A stretch of 46,642 bases of DNA. Origin: CAYFRC01 sp050946115 (GTDB taxonomy: Bacteria; Bacillota; Clostridia; Christensenellales; Aristaeellaceae). Position 1 is the stretch's first letter. Each line of letters starts with the position of its first letter. Shown here piece after piece: positions 32,694 through 39,123 of the stretch. A program made the position numbers and the translations under genes. A model generated the notes under the pieces. The model was not told the origin of the DNA, did no database searches, and saw only the letters and a program-made list of their open reading frames with translations. The stretch lies in contig JBMNUF010000019.1 in the NCBI GenBank assembly GCA_050946115.1, forward strand, positions 1 through 46,642, written 5' to 3'.

Positions 32694-33860
32694 ATGACCG
32701 TATTGATCATCAACGCGGGGAGCACCTCCCTCAAGTGCAAGCTGCTGCAAATGCCCGAGGAAAGGACGCTCGCGAAATGCCGCATCGAGCGCATCGGCGA
32801 CGGCGACAAGGGCATCTACGCCTTTTCGGACAAAAACGGCAAAGCGCTCTCCGAAAAGGACATCCCCATCCCCACCTATGCAGACGGGCTGAAGCGCTTC
32901 CTGTCCGACATGGCGGAGATCGCGGAAGAAGCGGGCGCAATCGAGCGCGTCGGCTTTAAGACGGTTTTGTCCAAGGGCTTTTCGGGCGTACACGTGCTGA
33001 CGGAGGACGTGCTTCAGGGGATGCGCGACAGCATGACGGTCGCGCCCGCGCACAACGCGCCGTATCTCGCCGTCATCGAGCAGATGCAGCCGCTCCTGCC
33101 CGATGCGCTGTTCGTCGGCGCGTTCGAGACGGCGTTTCACCAAACGATTCCCATAGAGCGCGCGACCTACGGCGTGCCCTTCGATTGGGCGGAGCGCTAC
33201 GGCGTGCGCCGCATGGGCTATCACGGCGCGTCGCACGAATACAGCGCGGCGTTTGTGGAAAAGGCGCAGGGCGCAACGGGGCGCATGGTCTCCTGCCACT
33301 TGGGCGGAAGCGGCTCCCTCTGCGCGATCGAGGACGGAAAGAGCGTCGACACGACCTTCGGACTTTCCCTGCAGACGGGGCTGATCCATTCCTCCCGCGT
33401 GGGCGACATGGACGCCTTTGTCATCCCGCACCTCGTAAAGCAGGGGCTTTCGATGGAGGAAATCGAGAGCGCGCTGTGCAAAAACGGCGGGCTCAAGGGC
33501 ATCAGCGGCGTGAGCGGCGACCTGCGCGACGTGTACGACGCTGCGCTTCGCGGAAACCCGCGCGCAGCGCTTGCGGTAGATGTATACATCAACGGCATCG
33601 TGAAGTGGATCGGTGCGTTCGTCGCGGAGATGGGCGGGCTCGATACGCTCTCCTTCACGGGCGGCATCGGCGAAAACGCCTTTTGGCTCCGAAAGCGCGT
33701 CGCGGACAGCTTCGCCTTCCTCGGACTGCGCTTGGACGACGAGCGAAACGCCGAAAACCCTGCGGTCGCATTGATTTCCGCCGAGAATTCCGCCGTCCGC
33801 GTCTACGTGATCGCGGCAGACGAGGAGATCGTCGTCGCGCGAAAGACCTGCTCCGTATAA
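32694..33860 (+). CDS. Acetate/propionate kinase family protein, divergent active site
   Basis: The 388-residue protein has the ASKHA fold of acetate kinase: INAGSTSLKCK, APAHNAPY, ETAFHQTIP, GYHGASHEYS, SCHLGGSGSL, SVDTTFGLSLQTGL, SSRVGDMDA and FTGGIGENA. Compared with Methanosarcina acetate kinase, His120, His177, His202, Arg235 and the GGIGEN Glu are kept, but catalytic Asp148 is Glu145, Arg91 is Lys89 (GFKTVLSKG in place of HRVVHGGE), and the HLGNG Asn is Gly205. It is therefore a separate subfamily that may act on another acyl phosphate or be altered in activity. No phosphotransacetylase gene is adjacent, unlike common ackA loci. AAAGGAG precedes ATG 32694. Confidence 0.85.
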   Translation: MTVLIINAGSTSLKCKLLQMPEERTLAKCRIERIGDGDKGIYAFSDKNGKALSEKDIPIPTYADGLKRFLSDMAEIAEEAGAIERVGFKTVLSKGFSGVHVLTEDVLQGMRDSMTVAPAHNAPYLAVIEQMQPLLPDALFVGAFETAFHQTIPIERATYGVPFDWAERYGVRRMGYHGASHEYSAAFVEKAQGATGRMVSCHLGGSGSLCAIEDGKSVDTTFGLSLQTGLIHSSRVGDMDAFVIPHLVKQGLSMEEIESALCKNGGLKGISGVSGDLRDVYDAALRGNPRAALAVDVYINGIVKWIGAFVAEMGGLDTLSFTGGIGENAFWLRKRVADSFAFLGLRLDDERNAENPAVALISAENSAVRVYVIAADEEIVVARKTCSV

Positions 33861-33865
33861 ACGCA

Positions 33866-33905
33866 ATCGCGGGACACGGCATATTCGCCGCGTCCCGCGA
33901 TTTCT
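33866..33905. terminator. Bidirectional terminator between the kinase and opp operons
   Basis: Stem ATCGCGGGAC / GTCCCGCGAT with further internal CGGC/GCCG pairing, followed by TTTCTT on the plus strand. It reaches the stop codon of the convergent small membrane protein gene. Confidence 0.7.
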
Positions 33906-34144
33906 TATCTCAACCAAACGTGCGTGCAAAACAGCACGAACAATATCAGCGCAACGCTGAAAACGCCGACCACTAACAGCCCCGCCTTGAGCGCGCCCCA
34001 CACGGCGAACCGCTCCTGTCGGGGCGTTATTTGTTCCCCGCTTTCGGGCGCGCGTTCCTCCTTGGGCGCGTACCACGGCATGCCGTCCGCGTTCATGTCC
34101 GCTATGGTGCGCCCGTCGTCCCACGCTTCGTCTTTACGCGCCAT
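33905..34144 (-). CDS. Small membrane protein at the end of the opp operon
   Basis: This 79-residue protein has a polar N-terminus (DDGRTIADMNADGMPWYAP), a short acidic/basic stretch (KEERAPESGEQITPRQE) and one or two C-terminal membrane helices (about residues 46-78). I know of no function. Its ATG overlaps the oppF stop by 11 bp, so it is translated with the transporter and may be an accessory subunit or merely carried along. Confidence 0.72.
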   Translation of the reverse strand: MARKDEAWDDGRTIADMNADGMPWYAPKEERAPESGEQITPRQERFAVWGALKAGLLVVGVFSVALILFVLFCTHVWLR

Positions 34145-35132
34145 AGCCGCTGTCTTTGTCGTAGATGTGGCACGCCACGCTGTGGCCGCCGCCCATGTCG
34201 ATCGTCCTCGGCACCTTTTCGGAGCAGACCTTCTTGCACATGCGGCAGCGCGTGTGGAATTTGCAGCCGGAGGGGGGATTGCTGGGCGACGGGATCGAGC
34301 CCTCCAGGATGATGCGGTTCATCTTGACCGTCGGGTCCGGCACGGGGATCGCGCTGAAGAGCGCCTGCGTGTAGGGGTGCAGCGGGTTTTGGAATATCTC
34401 CTTCTTGCCCGCGAATTCCACCATATTCCCCAGATACATGACGCCCACGGTCTTGGAGATGTGCTGCACGACGGACAGGTCGTGGCTGATGAACAGATAC
34501 GTCAGCCCGAAGCGCTTTTGCAAATCCTCCAGGAGGTTTATGATCTGCGCCTGAATGGACACGTCCAGCGCGGAGACCGGCTCGTCGCACACGATGAAAT
34601 CGGGGTTGAGCGCGAGCGCGCGGGCGATGCAGATGCGCTGCCTCTGGCCGCCGGAAAACTCGTGCGGGTAGCGGTCCTTCTGGTATTCCTGCAGGCCGCA
34701 CGCCTCCATGATGCGCGTGATGTATGCGTCAAATTCGCCTGCGGGCACGATCCCGTGCTCGCGCACCGCCTCGCCGATGATCTCGCCCACGGGCAGCCTC
34801 GGGGAGAGCGACGAATACGGGTCCTGAAAGATGATCTGAATCTTGGGGCGGAAGCGGCGCACGCCCTCGGAGGAGAGGGTATCTAACTGCGTCGTGCCGT
34901 TAAAGAGCACTTCGCCCCGCGTCTTCGGAATCAGGTTGAGCAGCGTTTTGCCGACCGTCGTCTTTCCGCAGCCGGATTCGCCGACCAAGCCCATGGTCGT
35001 TCCGCGCTCGATCTTGAAACTCACGTTTTCCACCGCGTGGACGTGCCCGACGACGCGGCTGAACAGCCCCGCCCGAATCGGGAAATATTTGCACAGGTCT
35101 TTTACTTCGACCACATATTTTGTATCAGCCAT
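34134..35132 (-). CDS. oppF: Oligopeptide ABC transporter ATP-binding protein OppF
   Basis: The 332-residue ATPase has Walker A GESGCGKTT, the Q-loop FQDPYSSL, signature SGGQRQRI, Walker B DFIVCDEP and the switch HDLSVV. The C-terminal oligopeptide/dipeptide domain has CKFHTRC...C cysteines (CxxxxRCxxCxxxC), a likely iron-sulfur site found in many OppF/DppF proteins. It couples ATP hydrolysis to peptide uptake together with OppD. ATG 35132 overlaps oppD by 8 bp, with GGGAGG upstream. Confidence 0.95.
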   Translation of the reverse strand: MADTKYVVEVKDLCKYFPIRAGLFSRVVGHVHAVENVSFKIERGTTMGLVGESGCGKTTVGKTLLNLIPKTRGEVLFNGTTQLDTLSSEGVRRFRPKIQIIFQDPYSSLSPRLPVGEIIGEAVREHGIVPAGEFDAYITRIMEACGLQEYQKDRYPHEFSGGQRQRICIARALALNPDFIVCDEPVSALDVSIQAQIINLLEDLQKRFGLTYLFISHDLSVVQHISKTVGVMYLGNMVEFAGKKEIFQNPLHPYTQALFSAIPVPDPTVKMNRIILEGSIPSPSNPPSGCKFHTRCRMCKKVCSEKVPRTIDMGGGHSVACHIYDKDSGYGA

Positions 35133-36279
35133 TCGTCTCGCCTCCCCGCTCGCCCTCATATCTCCAACAGCTCACGACATGCGTGGGGCTGACGCGGATT
35201 TCGGGCGGATACTGCCCGTCGCACTTCGCGACGCACTGCTCACAGCGGTCGCGGAAATAGCAGTAATCGGGCATATTGATGGGATTGGGCACCGTGCCCG
35301 GGATGCTGTAGAGCCTGTCCACTTCCCTGTTGATGACGGGCTTGGAGCGCATGAGCCCCACCGTATAAGGGTGGCGCGGGTCCAAAAACACATCGCGCGC
35401 GAGCCCTTTTTCTACGATGCGCCCCGCGTACATGACGACCACGTAGTCCGCCATCTCCGCGATCACGCCCAAATCGTGCGTGATGAGCATGATGGAGGCG
35501 TTGATCTTGTCCTTGAGGTTGCGCAGCAGCTCCAGAATCTGCGCCTGAATGGTCACGTCCAGCGCCGTCGTCGGCTCGTCCGCGATGATGAGGCGCGGGT
35601 TGCACGCGAGCGCCATGGCGATCACGATTCGCTGGCGCATGCCGCCCGAAAGCTCGTGCGGGTAGCGCATATAGATGCCCTCCGCGTCCGCGATGCCGAC
35701 GAGTTTGATCGCCTCGATCGTGCGCGCCTTTACCGCTTCTTTGGACATCTCGGGGTTGTGCAGCGCGATTACCTCGTCCAGCTGAAAGCCTATGCGGAAC
35801 ACGGGGTTCAGGCTCGTCATCGGCTCCTGAAAGATCATCGAGACCACGTTGCCGCGAATGTTCTGCATCGCGGCGATGGGCATTTTCGCCACGTCATACG
35901 CCCTGTCGCCCAGATTCAGCCGCATCTCACCGCCGACAACCTGCCCCGTCGGCCGCTGCACGAGCTGCATCAGGGAAAGGCTCGTGACGCTCTTGCCGCA
36001 GCCGGATTCGCCGACGACGCCGACGGTCTTTCCGATGGGCACGTCGAACGTGACGCCGTCGACTGCCCGCACGGTTCCGATGTCCGTGAAGAAATAGGTG
36101 CGCAGATCGTCGAACTCGACCACGTTTTCGGGGTTTTTCATCGTCGTCAGGTATTCCGATTCCGGCACATTCTTGCGCTCGCGCTTTTTTTCGATCGCGC
36201 GGGTGATTTTGATGTTTTGCCTGCTGATTTTTCGGGATTCCTTTGCCGAAATGTATGCGGATTTCTTGCCGTTTTTCAT
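35125..36279 (-). CDS. oppD: Oligopeptide ABC transporter ATP-binding protein OppD
   Basis: The 384-residue ATPase has Walker A GESGCGKSV, Q-loop FQEPMTSLNPV, signature SGGMRQRI, Walker B RLIIADEP and switch HDLGVI, with the C-terminal CYFRDRCEQCVAKC cysteine motif. The domain proper starts about residue 50; the first 46 residues are a basic extension (KKSAYISAKESRKISRQ) not usual for OppD. ATG 36279 is preferred because AAGGAGGCG precedes it, while the internal ATG at 36141 has no ribosome site. It follows oppC by 13 bp. Confidence 0.95.
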   Translation of the reverse strand: MKNGKKSAYISAKESRKISRQNIKITRAIEKKRERKNVPESEYLTTMKNPENVVEFDDLRTYFFTDIGTVRAVDGVTFDVPIGKTVGVVGESGCGKSVTSLSLMQLVQRPTGQVVGGEMRLNLGDRAYDVAKMPIAAMQNIRGNVVSMIFQEPMTSLNPVFRIGFQLDEVIALHNPEMSKEAVKARTIEAIKLVGIADAEGIYMRYPHELSGGMRQRIVIAMALACNPRLIIADEPTTALDVTIQAQILELLRNLKDKINASIMLITHDLGVIAEMADYVVVMYAGRIVEKGLARDVFLDPRHPYTVGLMRSKPVINREVDRLYSIPGTVPNPINMPDYCYFRDRCEQCVAKCDGQYPPEIRVSPTHVVSCWRYEGERGGETNG

Positions 36280-36292
36280 GCCTGTCGCCTCC

Positions 36293-38026
36293 TTAGCGCT
36301 TCATCTTGGGATCGAAGGCATCGCGCAGTCCGTCTCCCACAAAGTTGAAGCCCAGCACCGTGAGAACGATCAGAATGCCCGCAGGGATCCAGATAAACCA
36401 GTAATAGGTCATGATGTACAGGTTCGACGCGCTGTTGATGATCGAGCCCCACGACGCGAGCGGGTATTTGATACCCAGCCCCAGAAACGACAGCGTCGCC
36501 TCCGTCAGGATGATGGAGCCGAGCCCCATCGTCGCCTGCACGATGAGCAGCGGCATGACGTTGGGCACGAGGTGCCGGAAAATCCTGCGGCTCACGCGGA
36601 TGCCCGTCGCCTCCGCCGCGACCATGAAGTCCTGCTCCCTGAGGGAGAGAATCTGCCCGCGCACGACGCGCGCCACGCCCGTCCAGCCCATGATGCCCAT
36701 GATGACCATGAGCAGGAATATGCGCGTATATGGGTTAATCTCGAAGGCGTCCATGATGGAGCCGGCGATAATCATCATCGGATAGTACGGGATGGAGTTG
36801 AACAGGTCCACAAAGCGCATGATGAGGGTATCGACCATGCCGCCAAAGTAGCCGGAAATGCCGCCCATGACGATGCCGATGACGATCTCCAGGAACACGA
36901 CCACGAAGCCGACCATCAGCGAAATTCTGCCGCCGTACATGAGGCGCGTCATCATGTCCATGCCGTGGTCATCCGTGCCGAGCCAGTGCTCCGCAGAGGG
37001 ATAGGCGCACATGTCGATCAAATGCGTCACCTGTTTGGTGTAGATGTCGTAATTGGAGACGTTGCGGCTGATGGTGCTCGAAATCGTCTCCCCCTTGTCG
37101 TCCGTGAAATCGAACGCCGTTTCCTTTGCGACGATCGCGTTTCGCACCGCCGTCTTGTACTCGAGGGACAAGGCGACGCTCGAAAGATAGGGGTTCACGG
37201 AGATGTTGGAGATGCCGCAGATGAGCGCATCGCCCTGATACACCGTCGCGTTGTCGTCGTCCTCCGCCTGAAGCGTATAGGTCGCGCCATCGTAGTCGAA
37301 CGATTCCGCGCCCGCGTGCAGCGCCTCTTCGGAGGTGCTGCGGAAGCCGTATTCCGAGACGAGCGATGCGTATTCTTTGGACGCGGCGTCAAAGGACAAC
37401 AGCGTCGCCAGTGCGATTTCCTCCGCCTCGCTCTCGAACAGGGCAAATTTCTTGCCGTCTTCCTTTTCGAGCGTATAGTGCGTATCGCCTGCGGTAAACT
37501 CCGCGAGGTTTTTCTTCGCGGCGGCGATCGCTTCGGCGGCAACTTCGTCCGAAAGGGATACCCCCGCCTCCGGAGTTACCTTGCCGTCGATCTTTCCGAT
37601 CATCATGACGGAGGCGACGCGCGTCTTCGCGGCTTTTCCGATGCGGTAAAAGCCGTCCGAAACCTTTTCCAGGGAATATGTCGTACCGCCCGCCTGAAAC
37701 GTGGGCGCGCCGTTTTTCTCCGCGAGCACGAACTGCGCCTTCGCCTGTGCGGAAAGCGCGGGCGCGCCGTCCTTTGCGACAAAGCCGTAATCGGTATTGA
37801 ACTTCGCGGAGGCGTACTGCTTGTTTGCGTAGTCGTACTTATAGAACACCTGATCCTGCTTGTAGGGCGAAATCAGCCCGCCGAGGAAGGAAAAGGCAAA
37901 CATGAATATCAAAATACAAAGTCCGAAGATCGCGAGCCTGTTGCGGATGAACCGCTTGAAGACCATCATGCCCGGAGACAGAACCTTGACCCTTCGGGCG
38001 TCGTCCAGTTTGAGATTTTCCGCCAT
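36293..38026 (-). CDS. oppC: Oligopeptide ABC transporter permease OppC with large external insertion
   Basis: A 577-residue permease, nearly twice the usual ~300. Helix 1 (about 32-52) follows the OppC N-terminal KRFIRNRLAIFGL motif, and the transmembrane core resumes near residue 340 (AEHWLGTDDHGMDMMTRLMYGGRISL) with the EAA loop at AAEATGIRVSRRIFRHLVPNV-like sequence. Between them, about residues 55-335, is an inserted domain predicted to face outside, with an internal repeat (strand pattern F-x-x-G-x-x-Y-x-L-E: TFQAGGTTYSLEK, EFTAGDTHYTLEK, SFDYDGATYTLQA). No stop or frameshift interrupts it. MAENLK at 38026 is chosen for its GGGAGG; the longer frame runs back through oppB. Confidence 0.93.
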   Translation of the reverse strand: MAENLKLDDARRVKVLSPGMMVFKRFIRNRLAIFGLCILIFMFAFSFLGGLISPYKQDQVFYKYDYANKQYASAKFNTDYGFVAKDGAPALSAQAKAQFVLAEKNGAPTFQAGGTTYSLEKVSDGFYRIGKAAKTRVASVMMIGKIDGKVTPEAGVSLSDEVAAEAIAAAKKNLAEFTAGDTHYTLEKEDGKKFALFESEAEEIALATLLSFDAASKEYASLVSEYGFRSTSEEALHAGAESFDYDGATYTLQAEDDDNATVYQGDALICGISNISVNPYLSSVALSLEYKTAVRNAIVAKETAFDFTDDKGETISSTISRNVSNYDIYTKQVTHLIDMCAYPSAEHWLGTDDHGMDMMTRLMYGGRISLMVGFVVVFLEIVIGIVMGGISGYFGGMVDTLIMRFVDLFNSIPYYPMMIIAGSIMDAFEINPYTRIFLLMVIMGIMGWTGVARVVRGQILSLREQDFMVAAEATGIRVSRRIFRHLVPNVMPLLIVQATMGLGSIILTEATLSFLGLGIKYPLASWGSIINSASNLYIMTYYWFIWIPAGILIVLTVLGFNFVGDGLRDAFDPKMKR

Positions 38027-38046
38027 AGTGCCTTTCTCCTCCCAAT

Positions 38047-39042
38047 TTAGTTGATGCGCACGCGCGGATCGACCACGGCGTACATCACGTCGGCGAGCAT
38101 CAGGCTTGCCTGCGTCAACACGAGCCCGAACACGGAATAGAACATCGTGAACGGCAGATCGCCCACCTTCATCGCGTCGTAGGCGATATAGCCGATGCCC
38201 GGGATCTGGTAAAGCGTCTCCGTGATCATGGAGCCGCTGAAAAGCGACGGGATGAGATAGCTCATATAGCTCACCAAGGGGATGAGCGTGTTGCGGAAGG
38301 CGTGGCGGTTGATGACCACCTTTTCGGGAAGCCCCTTCGCGCGCGCGGTGCGGATGTAGTCCGCATTGAGAACCTCCAGCATATTCGTGCGCGTATAGCG
38401 CGTGAGCCCGCCCACGTTGAGCATCGTCAACGTAAGCGTCGGCAAAATCGCATGCACGGCCATGTCGCCGATCTTGCCCCACGTAGAGAGCTGCTCGTGG
38501 TAGCGCCCGACGATGCCGTACAAATCCACCCAACCGAGCTTGATCGCGAATATATATTTCAAAACCGTCGCCAAGAAGAACGTCGGCAGCGATATGCACA
38601 GCATGGCAAACACGGTGATGCCGTAATCGAAGCCGCTGTACTGCTTGCGCGCGGCGCGGATGCCGAGCGGGATGCAGATGACGACCTGCAGCACCATCGT
38701 AACGATATTCAAAACGACGGAATACCAAATGATGTCTTTGAATTTGGAGATTACCGGCACGCCGTACAGCCACGAATCGCCGAAATCTCCGCGAACGACG
38801 TAGCCGAGCCAGTTGATATAGCCCGTCACCACGTCATCATTCATGTGATAGGCTTCGTTCAGTTTTTCGAGCCATTCCACATAGCTCGCGCCGCCCGTCG
38901 AGGCGGTTTGCGCGGCGCGCTGCCGCGCGACGCCCTCCACATAGCTCGTGGGCATACAGCGCATGACGCCGTAGATGATAAAAGCGCCCAAGATGATAAT
39001 AACGAGCGCCAGCGCGACTCGTTTCACGATAAATCTCCACAC
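38047..39042 (-). CDS. oppB: Oligopeptide ABC transporter permease OppB
   Basis: The 331-residue protein has the OppB N-terminal helix (WRFIVKRVALALVIIILGAF), six membrane helices in total and the EAA loop (RTARAKGLPEKVVINRHAFRN, here broken by spacing). It forms the channel with OppC. The start is GTG 39042: GGGAGG lies 9 nt upstream and the conserved helix begins directly after it; the longer frame would run through a hairpin. It follows oppA across a 16-bp hairpin. Confidence 0.94.
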   Translation of the reverse strand: MWRFIVKRVALALVIIILGAFIIYGVMRCMPTSYVEGVARQRAAQTASTGGASYVEWLEKLNEAYHMNDDVVTGYINWLGYVVRGDFGDSWLYGVPVISKFKDIIWYSVVLNIVTMVLQVVICIPLGIRAARKQYSGFDYGITVFAMLCISLPTFFLATVLKYIFAIKLGWVDLYGIVGRYHEQLSTWGKIGDMAVHAILPTLTLTMLNVGGLTRYTRTNMLEVLNADYIRTARAKGLPEKVVINRHAFRNTLIPLVSYMSYLIPSLFSGSMITETLYQIPGIGYIAYDAMKVGDLPFTMFYSVFGLVLTQASLMLADVMYAVVDPRVRIN

Positions 39043-39071
39043 AGTGGAAATCCTCCCTTGCAAGGATAATA

Positions 39072-39110
39072 CGCCCACCCCGACGCGCGTATGTCGCGTC
39101 GGGGTGGGCG
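39072..39110 (-). promoter_or_regulatory. Intra-operon hairpin between oppA and oppB
   Basis: Perfect 16-bp GC-rich inverted repeat (39072-39087 with 39095-39110) and a 7-nt loop. On the transcribed strand it is followed by TATTATCC and not by a T-run, so full termination is unlikely. Such hairpins after binding-protein genes stabilise the upstream message and lower expression of the permease genes. Confidence 0.75.
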
Positions 39111-39123
39111 CGGTCATTCGAGC

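Noticed and set aside
37007..37873. OppC insertion as a separate gene or a frameshift fusion
   Set aside because: The frame is continuous from helix 1 to the last helix, and the permease motifs on both sides are in the same frame; codon style does not change.
36098..38050. Plus-strand open frame (650 residues) antisense to oppC
   Set aside because: Low-complexity His/Asp/Arg-rich shadow of a real permease gene.
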